In this document: positions 8,433 through 17,049 of the stretch, piece by piece
Layout: every line of letters begins with the position of its first letter
Numbering within the stretch: position 1 is the first letter of the stretch
Assembly (NCBI RefSeq): GCF_030269305.1
Contig: NZ_BSTC01000005.1
Location: 1 to 64,000, forward strand
Direction of reading: 5' to 3'
DNA length: 64,000 bases
Origin: Kineosporia sp. NBRC 101731
Lineage (GTDB): Bacteria; Actinomycetota; Actinomycetes; Actinomycetales; Kineosporiaceae
The notes under the pieces: generated by a model
What the model saw: the letters and a program-made list of their open reading frames with translations, nothing else
The model's database searches: none
What the model was told of the DNA's origin: nothing
Made by a program: the position numbers and the translations under genes

Positions 8433-9554
8433 TCACATCCTGCTGATGGTGAGGTCTATGACGGTCATCATGTTGCTGACGACGTCGTTGATGTTGGGAA
8501 CTGGCTGAGATGAGCGACGGTGCAGCAGGCCTGGACCATTTGCCATGTGGGAGAGCGCTTCTTCGGCGAAAGAGTCCGGACTGTCGGTCAGGATCTGGAG
8601 GTCTGTTCCAGGAGTGAGGAAGTCGTACTCCGGCGCATGGTGCGGGAACGGGGTGCTGAAGACAGGAATCTGCAGGGCCATCGCATCTACAGCTACCAAG
8701 CCCACACGACCAGGCATCCAGAGTGCTTTGGACACCGCGGCCATGTCGGCGAGCTCCGTAGCGTCAGCTCGTCGCATATGGCTGATGTAGCCGGCCGCGA
8801 TTCCGGGCTTCAGAAGCGACTCTTCCTCCCCGGAACCGGCCACCAGAAGCAGGAATCGTTCATCGAGGCGATGTGCCGCGGCGCTTGCCTCAGTTAGGAA
8901 GGGAACCCTCTTGTCACCGTCCAGCCCGCCGGCGTACATGGCGACTGTCCTGCCTGAGATCTTTAGTCCGAAGGTCTCCGATACCGAGAGATCACGCAGA
9001 CGTCGTTGATGGAGGCGCTCCTGTAGAACCGCGGTATCGGTCGAGTTTCCTACGGCCGTGACTTGGGTAGCAGGTACACCAGCAGAAATCAGATGCGCGC
9101 GACCCGAAGCGGTGTACGTCATGACATGGCTAGCACGTCGGGCGAGCAACGTCTTGACACGTTCCACGGACGGCCTGGACGCCCGAGTGTAGGACTTCCC
9201 ATGACCCCAGAGAACAATCCCCCTCTTCTTTGGGCGGGGGAACAGAGCCTGCCAAGCGTTCACGTTGCCTACGTCCAGCTCCAGAATGCAGATGTCGCTC
9301 TGTGAGAACAGGTCTCGCAGTCCCCGGCGATACTTGAACTCGCCGACGGGCGTCTCCCATACGGAGGAGTCGACCTGTATATGCCAGGGTTGACTTGTGA
9401 TGGAGTCGCCGCGCTTAGCCTGGGCTCCTTCAGCCTGGCCTGAAGCTACGATGAGGCGATCGCCTCGGAGTGCCAGCTTCTCGGCCAGGGCATTGAACAG
9501 GGGCACCCGGTAGTGCGGAACGTATGGTTGAACGTAGAGAACTTGCTTGCTCAA
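8433..9554 (-). CDS. GT4 family glycosyltransferase
   Basis: A 373-residue GT-B fold transferase. The N-terminal domain opens with VLYVQPYVPHYRVPLFNALA, a pattern common in GT4 enzymes that act on lipid-linked sugars. The C-terminal domain begins near GRTVAMYAGGLDGDKRV and continues with LLLVAGSGEEESLL; the region corresponding to the E-x7-E motif is altered (GRVGLVAVDAMALQIPVFST), which is seen in divergent GT4 members. Its start overlaps the stop of the next upstream GT4 gene by four bases. Confidence 0.83.
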   Translation of the reverse strand: MSKQVLYVQPYVPHYRVPLFNALAEKLALRGDRLIVASGQAEGAQAKRGDSITSQPWHIQVDSSVWETPVGEFKYRRGLRDLFSQSDICILELDVGNVNAWQALFPRPKKRGIVLWGHGKSYTRASRPSVERVKTLLARRASHVMTYTASGRAHLISAGVPATQVTAVGNSTDTAVLQERLHQRRLRDLSVSETFGLKISGRTVAMYAGGLDGDKRVPFLTEASAAAHRLDERFLLLVAGSGEEESLLKPGIAAGYISHMRRADATELADMAAVSKALWMPGRVGLVAVDAMALQIPVFSTPFPHHAPEYDFLTPGTDLQILTDSPDSFAEEALSHMANGPGLLHRRSSQPVPNINDVVSNMMTVIDLTISRM

Positions 9555-10693
9555 AACCTGACCGTTCTCGCTGGGGTACGTCCGAGGACGTCTGAGTACA
9601 TTGCCGTGAGGTTCTGAACCATGGCCTCATTGGTCCACCGCTCCCGGTACAGCTGACGGCCTTTGTGAGACAGTTCGGTCTGGGCTGCCTGATCGGTGAG
9701 CAGGGCGGCCAGAGCTTCGGTGAAGCGGTCGACGGTTGGTTCGGCGAATCGCGCGGCGCCAGCATCGCTGATGATGCTCATCAGTGGAGTCTCAGTGGTC
9801 GATACGACAGGCGTGCCGATCGATAGAGCCTCGACGAGGACGAGGCCGAAAGGCTCGTTGCGAGCTGGGAACACGAAGGCTGTGGCGGTAGTGAGCTCCC
9901 GGTTCAACTCCTCGCGGCTCAGCTGTCCGATGTACTGGAGTCCGTTGCTGTCCGCCGCGGTGCTGCAGAAGCGGTGCAGTTCCGCCAGGTCGCCCTCGTC
10001 AGAGCCGGCGATCACGCCTTGTACGTCATGACCGAGTTCGCGTAGACGCTTCACAGACTCCGCGAAGACCATGACCTGCTTGCGAGGGTGTAGACGCGAG
10101 GCGAAGAGAAGTCGCTGAGGCCCTTTCGGGGGACTCCACGTCAGGGTCGGGAGCGGCACGGCGTTGTGGATCGTCGTGTTCCCCAGGGCCGCAACACCGA
10201 ACGTGCTCAGATGCGGAACCTCGGCATCGGTGAGTGTCACGAAGTGAGCGACCTGCTTCAGGGCCGGACGGGTCAGGATGCGGTCGAAGCCTTTGAACAA
10301 GAGGTTCTTTGGTGCGCTGAGCATCCCGTGTGGCTGAACCACAAACGGGATGCGCATGCGCTGAGCCGTGCGGGCCGCGCTCAGCGAGAGGTAGTCACGG
10401 CAGACATGGATGTGCGCTAGGTCCGCATCCTTGAGTGCCGAGCGAACTGTTTCGATCCATCCTCGTCCCACCAAGAACCGGAGCCCCATCTGCTTGATGA
10501 TGGGTCGCACGGGTACGAGAGACACTGGCAAGCCGCGTAGCTCTTGGGGAGGGTCTTGCCCCAGCCATCCCGCAACGAGTGTCACTTCGTGACCGGCGGT
10601 GCAGAGCGCGGTGACCTGGTTGACCACGACTTCCCAGACGCCGCCGGCAACCGATCCGGGACCGGCGAGGCTAGTGATGACCGCGATCTTCAC
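9551..10693 (-). CDS. GT4 family glycosyltransferase
   Basis: A 380-residue GT-B fold enzyme with textbook GT4 features: a Gly-rich N-terminal loop (GPGSVAGGVWEVVVNQVTAL), FVVQPHGML, the domain boundary RLLFASRLHPRKQV, and the catalytic E-x7-E motif within NEPFGLVLVEALSIGTPVV. It overlaps its neighbours on both sides by four bases (9551-9554 and 10690-10693), so three transferases are translated from one message. It presumably extends the same lipid-linked oligosaccharide as the neighbouring enzymes. Confidence 0.88.
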   Translation of the reverse strand: MKIAVITSLAGPGSVAGGVWEVVVNQVTALCTAGHEVTLVAGWLGQDPPQELRGLPVSLVPVRPIIKQMGLRFLVGRGWIETVRSALKDADLAHIHVCRDYLSLSAARTAQRMRIPFVVQPHGMLSAPKNLLFKGFDRILTRPALKQVAHFVTLTDAEVPHLSTFGVAALGNTTIHNAVPLPTLTWSPPKGPQRLLFASRLHPRKQVMVFAESVKRLRELGHDVQGVIAGSDEGDLAELHRFCSTAADSNGLQYIGQLSREELNRELTTATAFVFPARNEPFGLVLVEALSIGTPVVSTTETPLMSIISDAGAARFAEPTVDRFTEALAALLTDQAAQTELSHKGRQLYRERWTNEAMVQNLTAMYSDVLGRTPARTVRF

Positions 10694-11580
10694 TGATGGT
10701 GCTCCCTGCTGGGAACCTCGGTGAGATCGATGGTCTGTTCACGGTTGAGGAGGGCAATTTCTCTCCTCTTCGCACTGATCTGCCAGAAGTAGAAGGCGTG
10801 AGCGACGGCGTAGTGGAAGCCGGCCCTGCCGTCCAGGAACCCGCGGCGGGCCACGTATGAGTAGAAGAAGAAGGCGAGAGGCTTGAACGGGACTCGCGCA
10901 TAACGCTTCCCACGTTCCGTGCGTACTCCCTGGACGGACTTGGCCAACGCCTCCCGTTCAGCGAGGTGGGCTTCCCAGTCGCTGTAGCGGTTATGCCGGG
11001 CGAAATAGTCGAACAGGGGGTCGCGGTCGTTGTGGTGCAAGGTCCCGGTGAGCCGGCCGATGCTGCCGTCAATCATGGGCTGGTAGTGGCCTTCGACTTC
11101 CCACATGTTCTTGACTCCTAGGTCATCGACGTGGGGCCAAGCCGACCGGGTGCGGTCGAGAAGCACGCGCTTGGTGACGCGGTGGCCGTGGCGGAGCATG
11201 CGGCCGAGGAACCAGTAGTCCAGTTCGACGTCATAGGCGGCATGGTCGAGTCGGCCTTGCATGAGCGCTGAGAGCTCGGCGGCCAGGCGCGGTGTCACCA
11301 TCTCGTCGGCATCCAGGTACAACACCCAGTCGTACGTGAAGTCCAGGTTGAGGAGTGCCCATTCCTTCTTCTTGGGGTAGCCGCCGTCCCAGGTGAACTG
11401 GACGACCTTCGCATGGTGCTCCTCGGCGATGGCGAGGGTGCGGTCAGTGCTGTGGCTGTCCACGACAAAGACCTGCGCGAAGGGCGCGACGCTCTTCAGG
11501 GTGTGCTCCAGAACCCGTTCCTCATTGATCGTCATGATGATGACGGAGATCGGGATGGAGCCAGGGGTAGGGACCTTCAT
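10690..11580 (-). CDS. GT2 family glycosyltransferase (WaaE/KdtX-like)
   Basis: A 296-residue GT-A enzyme. It has the strand ISVIIMTINEERVLEHTLKS, the VVDSHSTDRTLAIAEEHHAK block, and the D-x-D-type motif in WVLYLDADEMVTP. The order and the KKKEWALLNLDF segment match the WaaE/KdtX-like branch that adds a hexose to LPS or other glycolipid cores. A C-terminal aromatic segment (FKPLAFFFYSYVARRGFLDG) is likely membrane-associated. It is the first gene of the four-gene operon. Confidence 0.87.
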   Translation of the reverse strand: MKVPTPGSIPISVIIMTINEERVLEHTLKSVAPFAQVFVVDSHSTDRTLAIAEEHHAKVVQFTWDGGYPKKKEWALLNLDFTYDWVLYLDADEMVTPRLAAELSALMQGRLDHAAYDVELDYWFLGRMLRHGHRVTKRVLLDRTRSAWPHVDDLGVKNMWEVEGHYQPMIDGSIGRLTGTLHHNDRDPLFDYFARHNRYSDWEAHLAEREALAKSVQGVRTERGKRYARVPFKPLAFFFYSYVARRGFLDGRAGFHYAVAHAFYFWQISAKRREIALLNREQTIDLTEVPSREHHQ

Positions 11581-11869
11581 CAGAGTTCACCTGCTCCTCG
11601 GGTATCGGACACAAAGCTCGCTGCTGCAGACGACCGCGGTGTCGTCGCGAACTCGCCGAGGCGATCGGCGCGGCACTCATTGTGCGCAGAACACTACTGC
11701 AAGTGACACTAGGTGGCGGTGGAGTTGTTGATTGTGGGGCGATATGACCACCGGATGTCGGGTTGGGCTGGGTCGTCCTCGGTTTAATCGTCCCCCGAAG
11801 AGATGACTTTGCGGCGGTCCCAGAGTGGGTAGGGGACTCGCGAGTGGGGAGGGACTACGCAAAGGAAGT
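11581..11869. promoter_or_regulatory. Intergenic region upstream of the GT operon
   Basis: A 289-bp gap between the start of the glycosyltransferase operon and the stop of an unknown gene, both on the minus strand. It should contain the operon promoter. A perfect 10-bp palindrome ACTCGCGAGT lies at 11836-11845. No gene is apparent. Confidence 0.3.
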
Positions 11870-12358
11870 TTATTCGGGCAGCGCGCCGGAGCTCCGGTCC
11901 TTCAGTTCCGAAGACGTCGCGAGATCCGCCCGAATGGCGTTCTGTAGCGCGGGCTCGACCAGTGTGGCCAGCTCGGCTCTCGGGCGAAGAGATGCAGCCA
12001 CGTCGAGAGCGGCCAGGGCTATGTCGGCGACCACGTCAGGTGGGACGCCGTCCAGGGCGCGAGCGACGCCGGTGAGCCCGCGCAGCACGGCCTCGGTCTG
12101 CCAGATCGGCGGTTTGGTCTCGTGTGAGGGGTGACTCGTTACCTGCTGGCGGAACGTGGTTCGCTCGGGGCCGGCTGGTTCGCTGCCGAACAGATGCTGG
12201 ATGACTGCACTGCCGGCGGCGATGACCGCGAGGGAGATCTGCCGTTCCAGCTGGGCGTCATCTTCTTCCACGTCGGGGAAGAGCGAGCCCAGGTTGGCGC
12301 GGTCCAGGGGTAACAGCACGGTGAGGACAGTGCGGACGTACTCCTCATCGATCGCCAT
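11870..12358 (-). CDS. Hypothetical protein
   Basis: A 162-residue, mainly helical acidic protein with no membrane segment or signal peptide. It starts MAIDEEYVRTVLTVLLPLDR and contains helices rich in Ala, Leu and Glu; no catalytic motif is visible. It ends a run of four minus-strand genes (13.5 to 11.9 kb) spaced closely enough for one transcript. I do not recognise the family. Confidence 0.65.
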   Translation of the reverse strand: MAIDEEYVRTVLTVLLPLDRANLGSLFPDVEEDDAQLERQISLAVIAAGSAVIQHLFGSEPAGPERTTFRQQVTSHPSHETKPPIWQTEAVLRGLTGVARALDGVPPDVVADIALAALDVAASLRPRAELATLVEPALQNAIRADLATSSELKDRSSGALPE

Positions 12359-12393
12359 GTGAGTGCCCTTCGAGCCGGCGGTGGCGGCCTGAT

Positions 12394-12819
12394 CTACTCG
12401 TTGACGTACTCGATGACCATCTCGGCTGCCTCGCGTACGAACTCGTCGTACGCAGCGCCGGTGAGACCGAGGAACTGGACGCTTGCGTAGCCCAGGAGCT
12501 GCTGAATTCGCTGGATTTCGTCTGGGGACAAGCCATCGATCATTGAATCGTCTTCGTAAGCCAGACGTATCACGGCTTCGCTCTTGACCGGAGGTAGCGC
12601 CTCAGCATTGGCGTATCGGCTCCGGGCCGTCTCGATGAAGTCCTGGATGCGGTCGCTTTCAGGAGGGTTCTCGCCGAGTGCCTTCTCGATGCCGAGCGTG
12701 AATACGGCGGCAACGCAGGCCTGGGTGCGTTCTATGCCGAACTCGCTGAACGGGATCGGAGGTTCGTCGGTCTCGGGGGCCAGCATCCAGCGGATGTGGT
12801 TCTCTTCGGCCGTTGCCAT
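12394..12819 (-). CDS. Hypothetical protein
   Basis: A 141-residue acidic helical protein. The frame is open to 12861, but I prefer the ATG at 12819 because a GAGG-containing stretch lies at the right distance upstream. It contains FGIERTQACVAAVFTLGIEK and a C-terminal helix ending VIEYVNE. Its size, helical character and acidity resemble the gene immediately downstream, and they may be partners or distant paralogues; that is inference. No known domain is recognised. Confidence 0.62.
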   Translation of the reverse strand: MATAEENHIRWMLAPETDEPPIPFSEFGIERTQACVAAVFTLGIEKALGENPPESDRIQDFIETARSRYANAEALPPVKSEAVIRLAYEDDSMIDGLSPDEIQRIQQLLGYASVQFLGLTGAAYDEFVREAAEMVIEYVNE

Positions 12820-12880
12820 GTGCTCTTCGCCTCGCTGACGGGTCTCGGTGCGATTCTTCAAAGAAGAGTTGATGTTGAGC

Positions 12881-13219
12881 CTACCGCTCAGGGTCTTCCA
12901 GCTTGCTCCAGTGATGGAACTTCCGGATTGCCTGGCGCATGCCTTGCCCGACGGCGATCACCGTCACCACCGCGTCGACCGCGCTCCCCACCTCAAAGCC
13001 CTGGTTAGGCCCTGGTTTCCAGGCATCGCCGTGGGGTGGACGCGCGGCTGTCTCGGAGGTGGCACTTGGTGGAGGGGCGGGAAGCTTTCGATAGTCGCTG
13101 AAGGCATCGACGATCTTTTTCCCGGCCTCGGCAACATCCCCGGGATCTTCGGAGCTCGTACGCAGCGCCTCTGCCGCCTTGCTGAACCGGGATCTGCGAC
13201 GCTTCGCGGCCGGCTTCAC
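12881..13219 (-). CDS. Hypothetical protein with basic N-terminus
   Basis: A 112-residue protein starting at a GTG. The first 15 residues are strongly basic (KPAAKRRRSRFSKAAE), the middle is Pro-rich, and the C-terminus has a moderately hydrophobic stretch (VDAVVTVIAVGQGMRQAI) that could be an amphipathic or membrane-associated helix. No good ribosome site is visible, and the frame is open upstream to the stop of the preceding gene, so the start is uncertain. Function unknown. Confidence 0.5.
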   Translation of the reverse strand: MKPAAKRRRSRFSKAAEALRTSSEDPGDVAEAGKKIVDAFSDYRKLPAPPPSATSETAARPPHGDAWKPGPNQGFEVGSAVDAVVTVIAVGQGMRQAIRKFHHWSKLEDPER

Positions 13220-13261
13220 CTCGGGCTGCAGCGGGTCCTGATACGGAACGATCTCTATCCT

Positions 13262-13525
13262 TCAACCGCCGCCCTGTTTCAGGCCTTCGACCTGCTGAAT
13301 GAGATCCTCGGTGGATTGCTTGAGGTTGTCGACGCCGCTGGTCATTGTCTCGAGCTGGGACTTTACGCTCAGCAGGGCCTCTGACAGGCCCTCCAGCCCG
13401 ATGGCCTCAGCCTGCTGGATCATTTCGTCCGTCGAAGATTCGCTGCCCGCCGATGCGGCTCGTGCAGTGTCCAGCGCTGCGATCAAGCCTTCCAGCTCCG
13501 CGATCATGTCGTTGAGCGACGCCAT
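13262..13525 (-). CDS. Small coiled-coil protein (WXG100-size)
   Basis: An 87-residue helical protein. I chose the ATG at 13525 because a perfect GGAGG lies five bases ahead; the frame is open to 13612 but that extension has no site. Heptad-like Leu/Ile spacing runs through ASLNDMIAELEGLIAALD and again through ALLSVKSQLETM...LKQSTEDLIQQVEGL, with a Gly-rich tail. Length and the two-helix layout are like ESX/WXG100 or small coiled-coil partners of secreted toxins, but there is no W-x-G turn. It is the first gene of the four-gene run. Confidence 0.65.
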   Translation of the reverse strand: MASLNDMIAELEGLIAALDTARAASAGSESSTDEMIQQAEAIGLEGLSEALLSVKSQLETMTSGVDNLKQSTEDLIQQVEGLKQGGG

Positions 13526-13722
13526 GTTGCCCTCCGTGTCTAACTGCGCGAGTCGGTCGAGCGTAGCGACATGCGTCGGATTGTTGGACGGAATGTGATC
13601 AAACGCCCTCAAGGGGCAATGATTGGCACGAATTAATCGTTGTGGAGCCGATGATCCCGTCGACAGTCCGGAATGGCGGAGGTGGCCACATCGTCCTCTG
13701 TTGGAATCGTGGGCAACCAGAA

Positions 13723-13759
13723 GGGCCGGGGCACCCTCGTTGAGAAGGTGACCCGGCCC
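13723..13759 (-). terminator. Strong hairpin terminator after the VWA gene
   Basis: An 8-bp GC stem GGGCCGGG (13723-13730) / CCCGGCCC (13752-13759) is followed inward by a 2x2 internal loop and a 3-bp ACC/GGT stem, with an 11-base loop. It begins 16 bases after the stop of the minus-strand VWA gene, which is where a terminator belongs. There is no long T-run, as is common in actinomycetes. Confidence 0.75.
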
Positions 13760-13774
13760 GTCATGCGTGGTTGA

Positions 13775-16700
13775 TCAGACGATGCGGTGGTCGACCGTCA
13801 CCGTCGTCGAGCAGGTGCCGATGTTCCCGGCCACGTCGGTGGCCTGGTAGTTCAGCGTGTACACCCGGTCGGAGCCGCGGGTCTGGGTGGCCCGGAGCTT
13901 TCCCTGGGTGTCGGGCTTGCCGGTCTCCCAGCCGACGATGTCGGCCGTGGAACTGCCCTGGTTGTCCGTGACCGAGGTCAGGCTGAAAGCGCCCGGACCG
14001 GAGAGCTTGTCACGGGTGCGGATGGAGACCTCGATCGGGATCAGGCCCGATTCGCTGGTCTTCAGGCGCTTCGGGCGGGGTGAGCAGTCGATCGAGGGTG
14101 CGGTCTTGTCGAGCTTGATCTCGTAGGTCTGTGGTTCCTCGACGTTGCCGTCCTTGTCGATGGCCTGGAACACGACCGTGCTCACGCCCTCCTTGGTGAT
14201 GCGGATCGTGGCGGTATCGGCCTTCACGGTGGTGGTCTTCACCTTGGTCTGGCCGGAGACCGAATACGACAGGCTCTGCACGCCCGAGGCCGCGTCGGCC
14301 GCCTTCAGGGTCAGCGTGGTGTCGGCCGTGGCCCAGCCGCTGTCGCGGATCGCCGGGTCGGGCGTCACCGTGGTGGTCGGCGCCGTGACGTCTTTGGTGG
14401 TGATGCCCAGGTTCAGCACCGCGTAGTTGCTCACCGACCGGTCGTCGGTGCGGGCCACGGTGACCGTAAGGGCGTCGCTGAGCGCGTCACCGGTCAGGCC
14501 GGCCGGGGGAGTCACCGTCACGGTGACCTTGCCGTCGGCCCCCGAAGCCAGGTTGATCGGGTTCGGCTCCACCCCGGTCACGTAACCACTGGCGTCCACC
14601 GCACTCGTGGTGAACGAGCCGGCCGAACCATAATTGTGGACGTTGAACGCGAGTTTCGTGGCCACCCCGGCGGGGATCGTGGAGACGTCCGGTGCGGTGA
14701 CCGCCAGCGTGGCCGGGGCGATCAGGTCGGAGCGGTCACGCACGAAGGTGCTGCCGGACTTGTCTTTTCCGGTGACGAACACGCGGAACGGTTCGGACGG
14801 CGTGGTGAACGTGCCGAAGAACTCCGACTCGAACTCCGTCAGCTTCAGCTTCGAGATCACCGTGCCGTCGGTGCGGCGCAGCTCGAAAGCGGCACTGGCG
14901 TAGTCGTCGCCGAGCGAGGCGTCGATGCCCACCAGCTGGCCGGCCGCCGGGGCGCCGTCGATCGGGCCCTGGTACTCCACCTCCGGATCACCGGCGACAT
15001 CGGAGGGCGCCACGAACGTGGCCGACTCCAGCGAGAAGTTGCTGCGGCCGCTGACCACCGTGCTGGCCGTTCCGTCACCGGTCATGCGCAACTTCCAGGC
15101 GCCGACGGCGGGCTTGACCACGGTCACGATCTGCGTCGTGCCGGTGGATGGGGTGAGCACGGTGACGCCCGGGTCGGCTGGGGTCACGACCGATCCGTCG
15201 GGGCGCACCACCTCCAGGTCGAGCGAGCCGGTGGACGCCACGGAGAACGTCACCGTTCCCAGCCGCGAGTCGACCGGCACCGGCACCTCGGCCGCGACCG
15301 GGCTCAGGACCGTGGACTGCGAGAGCACGTCGACCAGGTCGGAGTGCACGACGGCGTCGGCGAGCTGGGTGATCACGTCGGCGTCGCCGTACGACAGGTC
15401 GAACACCTGGCCACCCGTGGCCCGGGCGACCTTCACATACGGGTTGGTCTCGGGAGCGGCCGCCGCGATGATGTCGTCACGGGTGCGGGCTGCCGCCGAG
15501 AGCTTCGGTGCCGGTTCCTGACCGGAACGCCCGGTGCTCTTGGCGCGCGTGGTGCCGGCCGACGATGAGAAGGGGCCGGAGCAGGAGCCGAACATCATCT
15601 GGTGAACCGTGATGTCTTTGTCCTTCGCCACCGCGGCCACCAGGTCGGCCAGACCCGCGTCTTTCGCGTCGGCGTCGGTGTAGCTGAACAGCGTGCCGCC
15701 CTTGTCCATGGCGTTCACCGCGGCCAGCTGCCCGGTCATGGACAGTTCGGGGCAGTCGCCGCCGCCACTGGCATACACGGACGAGATGGCCGATTTGAAC
15801 GTGGCGGCGTCATCGGTGACGGTCAACGGGCCGGTGCTGGGGTCGTTGAACGGTGAGAGAACATATTGGCGAGGCTCTTCCGGGGTGCCGAGACGGGCGT
15901 CCACCAGCGTGGTCGCCTGGTTCTTCACCGACTCGATCACGCCACCCATGCTGCCGGTGTCGTCGATCGCGAAGCCCAGCGTCGGACCGACCCCGAAGAG
16001 GGCCGCGAGCTGCTTCTCGCTGAGCCGCGACTTGATCTCGCGTCGGATGAACTCCTGGGTTGCCTCGGTGGCCATCGCGGCTGCCTGCGGGTGTAGCGAG
16101 TCGTGCGGCGAGATGGCCCGCGAGTCGGTGTCTTTGTTGATGCCCGACACGCGCGACCCGGTGTCGAGAGCCCCGCCGTGGCGGCACTTCCCGGGCCGGT
16201 TGATCTTGTAGTAGCCACTGGTCAGCACCGGATCGGCGGAACCCGGAGCCGCCCGGCCGATCAGGGTGCTGCCGTCACAGGTGTTTTCCGTCGGGTCGGC
16301 GATCTTGCCGACCGAGGCCCCGGCCTTGCCGAGGTTGGTGTTGACGCCGGTGCGGCCCAACTCGATCCAGTTGGTGTGCGAGTAGAAGTCTTGCAGGGTG
16401 TGCAGGGCGCCACCGAGTGATTCCCGCGCGCCCGTGGTGTTGTTGGCGTCCATCTGGGTCTTGACCTGATTGACCAGATCGATCAGCCGGGCCTGGGACC
16501 CGCCGAAGTCTTCGCTGTCGAAATGCCTTTCGGAGGTCTGGACCTCGTCCACCTCGGCATTGGCGTCGTGGATCTCGTTGCGGGCGTCTTTCATGGTCTC
16601 GGTGAGATCCGAGATCCCGAAGAACTCCTTGTCCAGGGCCTCGACGGCGGTGTCGGTCATCGAGGTGTGGCTGGTGCTGCCCAGCGCCGAGTAGGCCAGT

Positions 16701-16834
16701 GCCCGGGTCGGTGCGAAACCCTGCGCCGAGAAGGCGTTGAGGCCCACCAGGATTCCCGCTGCGGTGGCGGTCACCCCGGCCCCGGCGATGATCCGGCGTC
16801 TGCCCTGATGTGTTCGTGGTCGTCTGACAGACAT
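13775..16834 (-). CDS. Exported von Willebrand factor A protein (VWA7-like N-terminus)
   Basis: A protein of about 1019 residues, likely exported. I chose the ATG at 16834 because it gives a signal peptide with twin arginines (MSVRRPRTHQGRRRIIAGAG) and a hydrophobic core ending APTRALA; the frame is open to 17074. Residues of about 50-260 resemble the Zn-dependent phospholipase C/Het-C-like fold seen at the N-terminus of VWA7 (HTSMTDTAVEAL, LGGALHTLQDFYSHTNW). A VWA domain follows with a MIDAS motif DDTGSMGG (Asp291, Thr293, Ser295). The C-terminal half is a series of Ig-like or bacterial cadherin-like beta domains. It may be an adhesin or a metal-dependent surface enzyme. A strong terminator follows. 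Confidence 0.8.
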   Translation of the reverse strand: MSVRRPRTHQGRRRIIAGAGVTATAAGILVGLNAFSAQGFAPTRALAYSALGSTSHTSMTDTAVEALDKEFFGISDLTETMKDARNEIHDANAEVDEVQTSERHFDSEDFGGSQARLIDLVNQVKTQMDANNTTGARESLGGALHTLQDFYSHTNWIELGRTGVNTNLGKAGASVGKIADPTENTCDGSTLIGRAAPGSADPVLTSGYYKINRPGKCRHGGALDTGSRVSGINKDTDSRAISPHDSLHPQAAAMATEATQEFIRREIKSRLSEKQLAALFGVGPTLGFAIDDTGSMGGVIESVKNQATTLVDARLGTPEEPRQYVLSPFNDPSTGPLTVTDDAATFKSAISSVYASGGGDCPELSMTGQLAAVNAMDKGGTLFSYTDADAKDAGLADLVAAVAKDKDITVHQMMFGSCSGPFSSSAGTTRAKSTGRSGQEPAPKLSAAARTRDDIIAAAAPETNPYVKVARATGGQVFDLSYGDADVITQLADAVVHSDLVDVLSQSTVLSPVAAEVPVPVDSRLGTVTFSVASTGSLDLEVVRPDGSVVTPADPGVTVLTPSTGTTQIVTVVKPAVGAWKLRMTGDGTASTVVSGRSNFSLESATFVAPSDVAGDPEVEYQGPIDGAPAAGQLVGIDASLGDDYASAAFELRRTDGTVISKLKLTEFESEFFGTFTTPSEPFRVFVTGKDKSGSTFVRDRSDLIAPATLAVTAPDVSTIPAGVATKLAFNVHNYGSAGSFTTSAVDASGYVTGVEPNPINLASGADGKVTVTVTPPAGLTGDALSDALTVTVARTDDRSVSNYAVLNLGITTKDVTAPTTTVTPDPAIRDSGWATADTTLTLKAADAASGVQSLSYSVSGQTKVKTTTVKADTATIRITKEGVSTVVFQAIDKDGNVEEPQTYEIKLDKTAPSIDCSPRPKRLKTSESGLIPIEVSIRTRDKLSGPGAFSLTSVTDNQGSSTADIVGWETGKPDTQGKLRATQTRGSDRVYTLNYQATDVAGNIGTCSTTVTVDHRIV

Positions 16835-17049
16835 CTGATGTCCGTTCGTTGTGGACCGCCTGCGCGGTCCTTCCCCCATGACACAGGCCCCATCCCCCGG
16901 GGCCCGTCGTGCAGGACGGACTCTAGAGAGCTTGATCATGACGACGGACCCTCTGCGGGAGAGGTCATGCTTTCGCGGCGTGATGCGGTCCGAAGGGCGT
17001 AAACACCAAAGCCTCCCCACCAGCCATCTCCTTCGGCTAGCTTGATCAT

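Noticed and set aside
14636-15568. 310-codon plus-strand frame inside the VWA gene
   Set aside because: It is antisense to a gene with clear domains and a terminator, and its Arg/Gly/His-rich product has no recognisable features.
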